Of a stretch of DNA of 33,406 nucleotides, positions 7,993 through 15,857 are shown piece by piece (the first letter of the stretch is position 1; the number at the start of each line of letters is the position of its first letter). Below the pieces are notes generated by a model. It did not search any database. It had not been told where the DNA came from and saw nothing but the letters and a program-made list of their open reading frames with translations. The DNA lies in assembly GCA_001942185.1 (NCBI GenBank), contig MKJV01000135.1, positions 1 through 33,406 of the forward strand, in the 5' to 3' direction. This stretch comes from Pseudonocardia sp. CNS-004. Lineage in GTDB: Bacteria; Actinomycetota; Actinomycetes; Mycobacteriales; Pseudonocardiaceae. Position numbers and translations under genes: made by a program.

Positions 7993-8838
7993 GTGACCGA
8001 CATGGATGCATCGGACTTCGAGGTGCAGCGCCCGCGGCTGCTGGCGATCGCCACCCGGGTACTCGGGTCGGCCGCCGACGCGGACGAGGTCGTGCAGGAG
8101 GCGTGGCTGCGCCTGGCGCGCACCGGCACCGTCGACGACCCGCCCGCCTGGCTGACGACCGTCGTGACCCGGTTGTGCCTCGACGCGCTGCGCCGCAGGC
8201 GCACCAGGTCGGAGTACGAGGCGAGCGTCCCCGCCGACCCCCTGCCCGTGGACCCGGAGGCCGACGCGTTGCTCGCCGAGCGGGTCGGCGGCGCGGTGCA
8301 GGTCGTGCTCGACGCGCTCGCCCCGGCCGAACGGGCCGCGTTCGTGCTGCACGACGTCTTCGGATACCCGTTCGACGACATCGCGGTCTGGCTGGGGCGT
8401 TCCGGCACGGCGGTGCGGAAGCTGGCCAGCCGGGCACGCAGCAAGGTGCGGGGCTCCCCGGAGGTCGCGGCGGAGCGGGCGGCCCGCGCGGAGTCCCGCC
8501 GCGTCGTCGACGCGTTCCTGGCGGCCGCCCGCGGCGGCGAGGTGCCCGCCCTGCTCGCGCTGCTCGCACCGGGGGCCGTGATGCACGCCGACCCGGCCGG
8601 GCGGCGCATGGGCGCCGAGCCGGTCTACGACGGGGCCGCGGCGGTGGCCGCCCGGTTCGGGAACGCCCGGGGGGCGGCACCGGCCACCATCGACGGCGAA
8701 GCCGGGGCGGCGTGGACGGTCGGGGGCGCCGTCAGGGTCGCCTTCGCGTTCCACGTCCGGGACGGGCTGGTGCGCGAGATCGAGCTGATCGCCGACCCCG
8801 ACGTGCTGGCCGGCATGGACGTCGTTCCCGCCGGCTGA
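7993..8838 (+). CDS. ECF41-like (SigJ-type) sigma factor with SnoaL-like C-terminal domain
   Basis: Extracytoplasmic-function sigma factor of about 281 residues. Region 2 is LLAIATRVLGSAADADEVVQ and EAWLRLARTGTVDDPPAW. Region 4 is LAPAERAAFVLHDVFGYPFD followed by the HTH IAVWLGRSGTAVRKLASRAR. A C-terminal extension of about 110 residues (AFLAAARGGEVPALLALLAP, AWTVGGAVRVAFAFHVRDGL, ELIADPDVLAGMDV) is the SnoaL-like module of ECF41-type sigma factors, which tunes activity in place of an anti-sigma factor. The family's DGGGK and NPDKL motifs appear degenerate here (DPAGR, DPDVL). GTG 7993 is chosen because it lies 8 nt after the CGTC -10 element, exactly as in the divergent VOC gene; ATG 8002 is the alternative. 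Confidence 0.85.
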   Translation: MTDMDASDFEVQRPRLLAIATRVLGSAADADEVVQEAWLRLARTGTVDDPPAWLTTVVTRLCLDALRRRRTRSEYEASVPADPLPVDPEADALLAERVGGAVQVVLDALAPAERAAFVLHDVFGYPFDDIAVWLGRSGTAVRKLASRARSKVRGSPEVAAERAARAESRRVVDAFLAAARGGEVPALLALLAPGAVMHADPAGRRMGAEPVYDGAAAVAARFGNARGAAPATIDGEAGAAWTVGGAVRVAFAFHVRDGLVREIELIADPDVLAGMDVVPAG

Positions 8839-8853
8839 CGCGGCCAGGGGCGC

Positions 8854-9183
8854 TCAGCGGGTGGTGCCGGCGAACTCCGCGACGAGCAGGTCGAGCAGAC
8901 CGGGGAACCGGCGCTCGATGTCGGCCCTGCGCAACCTGATGCCCTTCTTGTTCCCGTAGTCGATGTCGCAGATGAGCCCGGCGTCGCGCAGGGTTCGGAA
9001 GTGGTAGGTGCGGGTCTGCTTGGTCACCGGCAGATCGAACGACTGGCACATGCGCTCGCCGTCGCTCTCGTCCGCGGCCAGTTCCGTGATCACCGCGCGA
9101 CGGTGCTCGTCGGCGAGGGCGCGCAGCACGGTGCCCAGGTCCAGGTCGCCCACCGCGGCGTGCTCCGTGCTCGTCCGTGCCAC
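8854..9183 (-). CDS. ArsR-family winged-helix repressor
   Basis: Transcription regulator of 109 residues. GTG 9183 is preceded by an excellent AGGAGGTG site (plus 9188-9195). The winged helix-turn-helix spans about residues 12-85: VLRALADEHRRAVITELAAD, CQSFDLPVTKQTRTYHFRTL, RDAGLICDIDYGNKKGIRLR. No CxC metal motif of the arsenic type is seen, so it belongs to the ArsR members that sense organic ligands or are constitutive. It is transcribed away from an FAD monooxygenase, and the region between has repeated TCGTACCTC boxes, so it probably represses both itself and the monooxygenase. Confidence 0.85.
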   Translation of the reverse strand: MARTSTEHAAVGDLDLGTVLRALADEHRRAVITELAADESDGERMCQSFDLPVTKQTRTYHFRTLRDAGLICDIDYGNKKGIRLRRADIERRFPGLLDLLVAEFAGTTR

Positions 9184-9199
9184 GAGCCACCTCCTGCAA

Positions 9200-9217
9200 G
9201 TACGACGTGCATCGTAC
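9200..9217. promoter_or_regulatory. Palindromic operator candidate 1 (GTACGA-N6-TCGTAC)
   Basis: Perfect 6-bp arms, with the right arm reading TCGTACCTC when extended. It lies 5 nt upstream of the ArsR gene's ribosome site, so binding here would block arsR transcription or early elongation. Confidence 0.5.
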
Positions 9218-9258
9218 CTCAAGGCGCGCTGATCGGACCGGCGTCAAGGTATGGCTTG

Positions 9259-9295
9259 TTTCGTACCTCGCGGTGTGCTGGAGTAAGGTACGAAA
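9259..9295. promoter_or_regulatory. Palindromic operator candidate 2 (TTTCGTACCT-N17-AGGTACGAAA)
   Basis: Perfect 10-bp arms separated by 17 nt, 39 bp upstream of the FAD monooxygenase ATG. It shares the TCGTACCT core with operator candidate 1, so the same ArsR dimer may read half-sites at both ends of the intergenic region. Confidence 0.55.
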
Positions 9296-9333
9296 ATACT
9301 CATACCTGAGGATCTGGAAGAGGTCGTCTCGTC

Positions 9334-10518
9334 ATGGCACGTCCAAGCGTCCTGATCGTCGGCGCCGGCATCGCGGGCCCCGCGTTCGCCTACTGGCTGG
9401 CCCGGCGCGGCTTCCGGCCCACGGTGGTGGAACGGGCCACGGAGCTGCGTTCCGGAGGCAGTGCCGTCGTCGTCAAGGGTCCGGCGGTTCCGGTCGCCGA
9501 GAGGATGGGCGTCGCGTCCCGGCTGCGCGAGGTCTCCACGCGCGCGACCTCGCTCGCCCTCCTCGGCGCGGACGGCAGGCGGATCGCCCGTTTCCCGCTG
9601 ACGTCCGAAGGGTCGCAGTCGGTCGAGGTGACTCGCGCCGACCTGTCCGCGGTGCTCCACGGTGCGGCGGCCGACGACGCGGAGTTCCTCTTCGACGACA
9701 CGATCACGGCCCTCGAACAGGACGGGTCGGGGGTCGACGTCACGTTCCGCCGGGCCGCGCCGCGCCGCTTCGACCTGGTGGTCGGCGCCGACGGGATCCA
9801 CTCCACGGTGCGCCGGCTGGCCTTCGGGCCGGAGCAGGAGTTCGCGACCGACCTGGGCATGTACAACGCGACCGTTCCGCTGGAGCCCGGGGCGATCGAC
9901 GACCCGCACGAGATGGTCATGATGACCGCGCCCGGCCGGATGCTGGTCGTCCACCCGTCGCGGGAGACACCGCTTGCGATCTTCACCTTCCGGGGTCCGC
10001 GCATCGACGGGTACGACCGCCGCGACACCGCGCTCCGCAAGCGCGTGGTGGCCGAAGCGTATGCCGGGGTGGGATGGCGGGGATCCGAGCTGGTCGACGC
10101 CTACCGGAAGCACCCGGCACCGTTCTTCGACCCGCTCACGAACGTGCGGCTGGACAGTTGGGCGCGCGGCCGCGTGGCGCTGCTCGGTGATGCGGCATCC
10201 GCCGCGGCGCTCTTCGGCGACGGATCGAGCCTGGCGATGGCGGGCGCCTACACGCTCGCCGAAGCGCTCGCAGCGCATCCCCGCGACCACGCCCGCGCGT
10301 TCCGCGCCTACGAGTCGGCACACCGCCGTGAGGCGGACCCGCGGCAACGGCGCGTCGGCCTGGTCGCCGCCGTGCTGGTCCCGCGCACCCGGTGGGGGCT
10401 CGCGATGCGCAACACCGTCGGGCGTGCCGTGGGTCGCGCAGTCGGTCGCGCCGGTCGGACCACTGAACGCGGAACGGCGGTCTCCGCACCGCCCTCGCCT
10501 CCCTGCGGCATTTCTTGA
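9334..10518 (+). CDS. FAD-dependent aromatic-type monooxygenase
   Basis: Group A flavoprotein monooxygenase (p-hydroxybenzoate hydroxylase fold), 394 residues. It has an N-terminal FAD-binding GxGxxG (VLIVGAGIAGPAFAYWLARR), the central DG motif (VVGADGIHSTVRRLAFG) that contacts FAD and NAD(P)H, and the GD motif (RVALLGDAASAAALFGDG). A C-terminal helix-rich tail ends in VGRAVGRAVGRAGR. Overall length and motif order resemble TetX/PgaE-like enzymes that hydroxylate small aromatic compounds or inactivate drugs; the actual substrate is unknown. GGAAGAGG at 9316-9323 serves ATG 9334. The divergent ArsR gene and shared operators imply induction by a ligand, perhaps the substrate. No frame break is seen in this gene. 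Confidence 0.87.
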   Translation: MARPSVLIVGAGIAGPAFAYWLARRGFRPTVVERATELRSGGSAVVVKGPAVPVAERMGVASRLREVSTRATSLALLGADGRRIARFPLTSEGSQSVEVTRADLSAVLHGAAADDAEFLFDDTITALEQDGSGVDVTFRRAAPRRFDLVVGADGIHSTVRRLAFGPEQEFATDLGMYNATVPLEPGAIDDPHEMVMMTAPGRMLVVHPSRETPLAIFTFRGPRIDGYDRRDTALRKRVVAEAYAGVGWRGSELVDAYRKHPAPFFDPLTNVRLDSWARGRVALLGDAASAAALFGDGSSLAMAGAYTLAEALAAHPRDHARAFRAYESAHRREADPRQRRVGLVAAVLVPRTRWGLAMRNTVGRAVGRAVGRAGRTTERGTAVSAPPSPPCGIS

Positions 10519-10577
10519 TCAGCAGAATCGGCCGTTCGTCTCCCCGGGGTCATGCGCTCTCGTGACTGGCCGGGCCG

Positions 10578-11197
10578 TCAGTCGGCGAGGCCGCCGATGA
10601 GCAGGTCGACGATCCGGCGGGCGAGGTCGTGCAGCTCGTCGCCGCTCTGGCCCTCGACCCTGCGGTACCACATGTCGACGGCGTTGAGGTTGCTCAGCAG
10701 GGTCCTCGTGGCCAGGGCCGGGTCGACCCTGCGCAGCGAGCCGTCGTCGATGCCGTCGACGACGACGCGGTGGAACATCTGCTCGTAGTCCTTGCGGAGC
10801 CGGTTCAGGGCCAGCAGTGCGTCGCGTTGCCGGGTCTTGAGCGCGGTGGACGGTTCGCCGCGCACGGCCTGGTGGACGACGTGGTGGTAGGCGAGGTCCT
10901 CCATCAGGTTGACCAGGTGGGCGATCGACATGGCGACCAGCCGGTCGCGGCCGGTGCCGGGGCCGTCGGCGTGCGGCTCCACCCGTTCCCGCACGCGGCG
11001 CATGCCTTCCCCGTACGCCGCCAGGAAGATGTCGAACTTCGAGCGGAAGTGGTAGTAGACGAGGCCCTTCGTGGCGCCCACGTCGCGTGCGATGTCGTCG
11101 ATGGTCGTGGCGGCGAACCCGGCCGTCATGAACGCCTCCGCCGCGGCGTCGAGGACCCTGCTCCGCGCGCGGCCTCGACATCGGGGCTCGTGCTCAC
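10578..11197 (-). CDS. TetR-family regulator (one frame break)
   Basis: TetR repressor of about 206 residues. GTG 11197 is favoured by GAGGAGGAG just upstream; ATG 11221 in the same frame is an alternative. The N-terminal HTH is VLDAAAEAFMTAGFAATTID, DIARDVGATKGLVYYHFRSK, then the helical ligand domain (HLVNLMEDLAYHHVVHQAV, RRIVDLLIGGLAD). The frame breaks near 11166; one added C on the coding strand joins VEAAR to RSRVLDAAAE. It is divergent from an MFS permease with a palindrome-bearing promoter between them, so it probably controls uptake or efflux of its own ligand. It converges with the monooxygenase, 59 bp apart. Confidence 0.83.
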
Positions 11198-11254
11198 CGG
11201 CTCCTCCTCGCTGCCCCGCATCGGAGCATCGTCGCACGCGGCCGGCGGTGCCGG

Positions 11255-11302
11255 TTGACACCCCGCGCGCGTCCGCAATACCGTGATACTCAGTAGTATT
11301 GC
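11255..11302 (+). promoter_or_regulatory. Promoter and TetR operator candidate between tetR and MFS genes
   Basis: TTGACA at 11255-11260 is a perfect -35 box; TACCGT at 11279-11284 is the matching -10 after 18 nt. Over and after the -10 lie the inverted repeat GCAATAC (11275-11281)/GTATTGC (11296-11302) and the inner repeat ATACT-CAGT-AGTAT (11286-11299), well placed for repression by the divergent TetR. Confidence 0.55.
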
Positions 11303-11336
11303 AGGTGAGACGCAGTGCGCTCCCGGATCCACACCG

Positions 11337-12412
11337 ATGTCGAAGCCGGAGAACCGCCCGATGACGAGCGCGACCGACCTGCTGCACGAACTCGCGACCA
11401 AGAAGGCCATGAGGCGGCTGCTGCCGGTTCTCGGCATCGCGTACTTCATGTCCTACGTCGACCGGACGAACGTCGCGCTCGCGAAGACGGCCCTCGAGGC
11501 CGACATCGGGCTCAGCGCCGCCGCCTACGGGCTGGGCGCGGGCCTGTTCTTCCTGAGCTACGCCCTGCTCGAGGTGCCGAGCAACCTGGTGCTCTACCGG
11601 GTCGGCGCCCGCTTGTGGATCACCGGCATCGCGGTGACGTGGGGTGCGGTCTCGGCCGCGATGATGTTCGTGCAGGACGAGCTGTCGTTCTACGCCCTGC
11701 GCGTGCTGCTCGGCGCCGCCGAGGCGGGCCTGTTCCCGGCGATGATGTACATGGTCACGCTGTGGTTCTCCCAGAAGCACCGCGTCACGGTGGTGGGGAT
11801 GATCTACACCGCACCCTGCATCGCGATCTTCATCGGCTCGCCGATCGGCGGGGCGCTGATGGAGCTGGACGGCGTGGGCGGCCTGCACGGGTGGCAGTGG
11901 ATGTTCCTCGTCGAAGGGCTCGTCACGGTCCTCGTGGGCGTGCTGGTCTGGTTCGTCCTGCCGGGGCGTCCCGAGGACGCCGCCTGGCTCACCGAGCAGG
12001 AGGCCGCTGCACTCACGGAGCGCGCGGTGGGGTCCGACGAGCCGACGCGGACGCACCTGCGCGCCAACCTGCGCTTCGCGTTCGGGCGGCCGGTCGTGGT
12101 CCTCCTGGCCACGATCTACTTCATCAACCAGGCGATCAGCTCGGGTATCGGGTTCAACTTCCCAGCTCTCGTGCAGTCGCTCGGCGTCGAGAGCCCGTTC
12201 CTCATCGGGATCGTCGGCGGGTTCGTCGGCCCCTTCGCCTACGGCCTCATCGAGGACGCGACCGGCAGCCTGATGGCGCCCTACTACACGATCGCGGTGG
12301 CGTCGCTGGTCGGTGCCACGCTGGTACCGGTGCTGGCGCTGGTCATCCGTCGCGAGGAGGAGCGGACGGCGGCCGGTCCGCAGCCCCGGCGTCCGTGCGG
12401 GCGCCTGCGTAG
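11337..12412 (+). CDS. MFS transporter, anion:cation symporter-like, with internal deletion (one frame break)
   Basis: Major facilitator of the ACS type (organic-anion uptake such as phthalate, tartrate or hydroxyphenylacetate). ATG 11337 starts MSKPENRP; MTSATD at 11361 is also possible. Segments 1-7 are clear: LGIAYFMSYVDRTNVALAKT with the family signature, LFFLSYALLEVPSNLVLYR, WITGIAVTWGAVSAAMMFV, LRVLLGAAEAGLFPAMMYM, IFIGSPIGGAL, WMFLVEGLVTVLVGVLVWFV, IYFINQAISSGIGFNFPAL. The sequence then runs from SPFLIGIVGG straight into FVGPFAYGLIEDATGS, which normally follows segment 11, and ends with segment 12. Roughly 85-95 residues (segments 8-11) seem missing in frame. The protein is about 358 rather than about 430 residues and is unlikely to transport as written. 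A frame break near 12380 (one G) is needed to reach TAG 12410-12412. Confidence 0.75.
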
Positions 12413-12426
12413 CGGCGCTCTGCCGG

Positions 12427-13527
12427 TCAGGCGGTGTGCCGGTAGGTCGAGTAGTCGAGGTAGCCGGCGTCGCCGCCCTGGTACCACCTCGACGGGTCGT
12501 CCTCGACGATCGGCAGGTCTGCGCGGAGCCGCTCCACCAGGTCCGGGTTGCTGATGAAGGACCGGCCGAAGCTGATCAGGTCGGCGCCGAGTCCGAGCCA
12601 GCGGTCGGCGGCCGGGCGGTCGGTGCGGTCGGGCCCCATCGGGACCACGGGGTTGACGATCAGGGTGCCGCCCCAGGACTTGCGCAGGCCGACGAGCGTC
12701 TCCTCGTCGGTGGTCGCCTCGAGGTGGACGTAGGCCAGGTCGAAGCGGGCGAGCTCGGTCAGCAGCGTGGTGTAGAGCTCGGGCACCTCGGTGTCCTCGG
12801 CCCCCAGAAGCCGGCGCCCGGCGAGAGCCGGATGCCGGTGCGCCGCCCGCCGACCGCGTCGACGGTGGCCTCGACGGCCTCGAGGGCGAACCGGATGCGG
12901 TTGCCCACCCCGCCGCCGTAGCGGTCGGTGCGCAGGTTGGCGTTGGAGGACAGGAACTGGGAGATCAGGTACCCGTTCGCGCCGTGGAGCTCCACCCCGT
13001 CGAACCCGGCCTGCACCGCACGGCGTGCCGCGGAGGCGTAGGAGCGGGCCTGCTCCGGCACCTCGGCCGTGTCCAGGCGCGCGGGACGGGTGCCGGCTGC
13101 GGGCCGGTCGGGGTGAACACCTCGCCGACGGCCGCGACGGCCGACGGCCCGACGGGCCGGAGCCCGGTGGTGTCGGGGTGCGACACCGGCCGCCGTGCAT
13201 CAGCTGGGCGAAGATCCGGCCACCGCCCGCGTGCACGGCGTCGGTGACCGGTCGCCACGCGGCGGTCTGCTCCTCGTTCACGAGCCCCGGGGTGCCGGGG
13301 TTGGACTGGCCCACCCGGTTGGGTTGCACGCCTTCGGAGACGATCAGGCCCGCGGTGGCGCGCTGCGCGTAGTAGGTGGCCATCGACGGCGTCGCCCGGC
13401 CGTCGGCGGTGGCGCGGACCCGGGTCATCGGGGCCATCACCACCCGGTTGGGCAGTGCGAGGTCGCCGAGCTGGTAACGGTCGAACAGGCTGGTCGTCGA
13501 CGTGCTGGTCGTCGAAGTGGCGGTCAC
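12427..13527 (-). CDS. Old Yellow Enzyme family NADH:flavin oxidoreductase (three frame breaks)
   Basis: FMN-dependent ene-reductase of about 366 residues, the usual size. GTG 13527 begins VTATSTTSTSTT, then SLFDRYQLGDLALPNRVVMA with APMTR, the FMN-binding start of the barrel. MATYYAQRATAGLIVSEGV, GRIFAQLMHGGR, then in other frames VSHPDTTGLRPVGPSAVAAV, FDGVELHGANGYLISQFLSS with the substrate-binding H-x2-N motif, and NLRTDRYGGGVGNRIRFALE. It ends with LGADLISFGRSFISNPDLVE. Breaks near 13195, 13085 and 12805 are each single-base type. The enzyme reduces activated C=C bonds or nitro esters with NAD(P)H. It is divergent from a MerR gene whose operator sits in its promoter, so it is probably induced by electrophiles. 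Confidence 0.87.
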   Translation of the reverse strand: MTATSTTSTSTTSLFDRYQLGDLALPNRVVMAPMTRVRATADGRATPSMATYYAQRATAGLIVSEGVQPNRVGQSNPGTPGLVNEEQTAAWRPVTDAVHAGGGRIFAQLMHGGRCRTPTPPGSGPSGRRPSRPSARCSPRPARSRHPSRAPGHGRGAGAGPLLRLRGTPCGAGRVRRGGAPRRERVPDLPVPVLQRQPAHRPLRRRGGQPHPVRPRGRRGHRRRGRRAAHRHPALAGRRLLGAEDTEVPELYTTLLTELARFDLAYVHLEATTDEETLVGLRKSWGGTLIVNPVVPMGPDRTDRPAADRWLGLGADLISFGRSFISNPDLVERLRADLPIVEDDPSRWYQGGDAGYLDYSTYRHTA

Positions 13528-13533
13528 GGAGCT

Positions 13534-13565
13534 ACGCTAAAACCTGACACCAACGTCAGAGGCAA
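13534..13565 (-). promoter_or_regulatory. MerR-type promoter of the Old Yellow Enzyme gene
   Basis: On the minus strand: -35 TTGCCT (13565-13560), 20-nt spacer, -10 TAGCGT (13539-13534). The spacer holds the inverted repeat CTGAC-N6-GTCAG (plus 13544-13559). An over-long spacer with a central dyad is the classic MerR activator layout. GTG 13527 follows the -10 by 6 nt, suggesting a leaderless transcript. Confidence 0.6.
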
Positions 13566-13600
13566 CGCTGTATGCCGCAGATCACGGGAGGAGTCCGCCG

Positions 13601-13969
13601 GTGCGGATCGGGGAGCTCGCGCAGCGGGCCGGGGTGAGCGTGCGGTCGCTGCGCTACTACGAGCAGCAGGGCCTGCTCACCAGCAGGCGCAGCGCGGGCG
13701 GGCAACGCCACTACTCCGAGGACGCGGTGGAACGGGTGCGGTTCCTGCAGCGCCTCTACGCGGCCGGGCTGTCCAGCCGCACCATCGCCGAGGTCCTGCC
13801 GTGCGTCGACGCACCGAGCAACGACAACACCGACGCCGCCTTCGACCGGATGGTCCAGGAGCGCGACCACCTCACCGCGCACATCGAGGACCTGGCCCGC
13901 ACCCGTGACGCGCTCGACGAGCTGATCGCCGCCAACCGCAACCACCGCGCGGCCCTGGCCGACGTGTAG
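13601..13969 (+). CDS. MerR-family regulator
   Basis: 122 residues, complete. GTG 13601 follows GGAGGA (13587-13592) at good spacing. The N-terminal winged HTH is MRIGELAQRAGVSVRSLRYY, EQQGLLTSRRSAGGQRHYSE, DAVERVRFLQRLYAAGLSSR, followed by a coiled-coil dimerisation helix (QERDHLTAHIEDLARTRDAL). A single Cys (LPCVDAPS) near residue 67 could be a redox or electrophile sensor; there is no metal-binding Cys cluster. It is divergent from the Old Yellow Enzyme gene with a dyad in the spacer of that gene's promoter, so it is the likely activator of the reductase in response to its substrate. Confidence 0.87.
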   Translation: MRIGELAQRAGVSVRSLRYYEQQGLLTSRRSAGGQRHYSEDAVERVRFLQRLYAAGLSSRTIAEVLPCVDAPSNDNTDAAFDRMVQERDHLTAHIEDLARTRDALDELIAANRNHRAALADV

Positions 13970-14034
13970 GCGGATGTGACCCGTCACCGCGCCCCGCCCG
14001 GCGTGGCACGGCCGATCTTGTCGCCCGGTCGGGT

Positions 14035-14040
14035 TAACGT
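14035..14040 (+). promoter_or_regulatory. -10 box TAACGT, likely leaderless start of the next gene
   Basis: TAACGT ends 6 nt before GTG 14047 and no ribosome site is visible, the arrangement expected for a leaderless actinobacterial mRNA. No clear -35 was found. Confidence 0.4.
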
Positions 14041-14046
14041 CGCGGA

Positions 14047-14850
14047 GTGCTCGGGGCCAGTCACGCGTTGTCGGGAGCGGCCCTCGGGCTCGCCGTCGCC
14101 GGGTTCGTTCCCCAGCTGCTGGGGGAGCACCCCGACGCCGGCACCGTGCTGACGTTCAGCGCGGTGTGCGCGGGCGCGGCGTTGCTGCCCGACCTCGACC
14201 ACCCCTCGTCGACGGCCACCCGCCACTTCTCGGTGGCGTCCTGGCTCGCGAGCCACGTGGTGCGCCCGCTGTCCCGGGTGGTGTACGACCTCACGCGGGG
14301 GCGGCGCGACACCGGCCGCGGGTCGCACCGCGGCCTCACCCACACCGTCGTCGGCGCCGTGCTGCTCGGCCTCGCGCTGAACCTCGCGTCCGCGCGGTTC
14401 GGCACCCCCGTGCTGGTCGGCACGCTGTTCGTCTGCATCGCCCTGGCCATCAAGGGCCTCGACGCGCTGGTGCCCGGCCCACCGTCGCTGGTGATCGCCG
14501 CCGGGCTCACCTACGGGATCGAGCAGGCCGTGCCGGGTGGCACCGCGGGCACCGCCGGGTGGCTGGGCGCGGCGGTCACACTGGGCATGGTGGTGCACTC
14601 CGTCGGCGATGCGATCACGGAGTCCGGTGCCCCGTTGCTGTGGCCGGTGCAGATCCGCAGGCGCCGGTGGTACCCGGTGGGCACACCGCGCCCGATGCGG
14701 TTCCGCACCGGGGGAGCGGTCGAGGCGTGGCTGGTGGCGCCCGTGCTCACCGTGGGGGTCTTCCTGCTCGCCGCGTTCGTCGTGCCCGGGGTGGCGCCGT
14801 GGCTGCTCGAGATGCGGGCACACGTGGAGCAGCTGATCGCGGGCGGCTGA
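14047..14850 (+). CDS. Membrane-bound metal-dependent hydrolase (YdjM/DUF457 type)
   Basis: 267 residues, complete. Multi-pass membrane protein whose family signature is visible: the D-x-D-H motif in ALLPDLDHPSSTATR, and SHRGLTHT, the H-R-G-x-T-H motif. A further VHSVGDAITESGAPLLWPV segment carries another His/Asp pair. Hydrophobic segments include the N-terminal SGAALGLAVAGFVPQLLG, TVVGAVLLGLALNLA, VLVGTLFVCIALAIKG, and a C-terminal TVGVFLLAAFVVPGVAPWLL. Members are predicted metal-dependent hydrolases; E. coli YdjM is LexA-controlled, but the substrate is not established. No SOS box was seen upstream. The next gene follows 22 bp later, so the two are probably cotranscribed. Confidence 0.83.
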   Translation: MLGASHALSGAALGLAVAGFVPQLLGEHPDAGTVLTFSAVCAGAALLPDLDHPSSTATRHFSVASWLASHVVRPLSRVVYDLTRGRRDTGRGSHRGLTHTVVGAVLLGLALNLASARFGTPVLVGTLFVCIALAIKGLDALVPGPPSLVIAAGLTYGIEQAVPGGTAGTAGWLGAAVTLGMVVHSVGDAITESGAPLLWPVQIRRRRWYPVGTPRPMRFRTGGAVEAWLVAPVLTVGVFLLAAFVVPGVAPWLLEMRAHVEQLIAGG

Positions 14851-14872
14851 CGTCCCGGAAGGCGGGGCGACG

Positions 14873-15707
14873 ATGATGGGTGCCGTGGACTCACCTCTCC
14901 CGAACCGGCCGGTGGTCGGGATCCTGCACCCCGGCGCGATGGGTGCCGCGCTCGGCTCGGCGTTGAAGGCGCGGGCGGGCACGGTGATCTGGGCGGCGGC
15001 CGGCCGCAGCCACGCCACGGCCAAGCGCGCGGAGCTCGCCGATCTCGTGGCCGTCCCGGACGTGGCGGAGCTCGCCGGGCGGGCGCACGTCATCGTCTCG
15101 ATCTGCCCGCCGCACGCCGCGCGGGCGGTGGCGCAGCAGGTGGCGGCCGCCGTCGCGGGACGCCCGGACCCGCCGCTCTACGTCGACGCGAATGCCGTGG
15201 CGCCCGCGACGGTGCGCGACATCGCCTCGCTCCACGGCGAGGCGCACGTCGTGGACGCCGCGGTGATCGGCAGGCCGGCGTGGGAGCGGGGCAGCACGGT
15301 GCTGTGGCTGTCGGGGCGGGCGGCGCGCGGTCGCCGACCTGTTCGACGGCTCGCCGTTCACGGCGCGCGTGCTCGGCGGCGACCTGGCGGGCGACCTGGG
15401 CGCGGCGAGCGCGCTCAAGGCCTGCTACGCCCTGCAGACCAAGGCGCTCCCGACGGTGTGGGCGGCCCTGGCCGATGCCGCCGATGCGTACGGCGTGCGG
15501 GACGCGCTGGACGAGCAGCTGGCCCGCGACGGGGTGGATCTCACCGCCCGGCTCGACGCGCTGCAGGCCCGCGCCGGTTCGAAGGCGTGGCGGTGGGCGG
15601 GGGAGATGGACGAGGCGGCCGCCGCGCTCGCGGCCGTCGGGGTGCCGGACGGGTTCTCGCGCGCTGCGGCCGAGGTGTACCGCCGGATGGCCGACGGGCC
15701 CGCCTGA
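14873..15707 (+). CDS. 6-phosphogluconate-dehydrogenase-like NAD(P) protein with DUF1932 (one frame break)
   Basis: About 278 residues. ATG 14873 has GGAAGG (14857-14862) upstream. The N-terminal Rossmann domain starts VVGILHPGAMGAALGSALKA (GxxGxG-like) and continues HVIVSICPPHAARAVAQQVA, the beta-hydroxyacid-dehydrogenase pattern. The C-terminal DUF1932 helical domain contains GAASALKACYALQTKALPTV, in which the conserved Lys of the family can be seen, and ends YRRMADGPA. The frame breaks between about 15315 and 15335: STVLWLSG in one frame, ADLFDGSPFTARVLGGDLAG in the next. The substrate is unknown; relatives reduce or oxidise small beta-hydroxy acids. Confidence 0.8.
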
Positions 15708-15743
15708 GCCCCTGACTCCCCGGGCACCTGGGCCCTGGACGCG

Positions 15744-15783
15744 GACCGCCGCCGCACCGGAGGGGGTGGGAGCGGCGGCGGTC
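15744..15783. terminator. Strong GC hairpin, likely bidirectional terminator
   Basis: Perfect 12-bp arms GACCGCCGCCGC and GCGGCGGCGGTC around a 16-nt loop, without a U tract. It lies between two convergent genes (stops at 15707 and 15858), where actinobacterial terminators of this kind are common. Confidence 0.55.
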
Positions 15784-15857
15784 TGCACGGGGCCGGTGGC
15801 CCCGAGTCCGGGGTGATCGGTGTGGGCGGCCCGGCCCGTGATCACCGGCTGGTGGGG

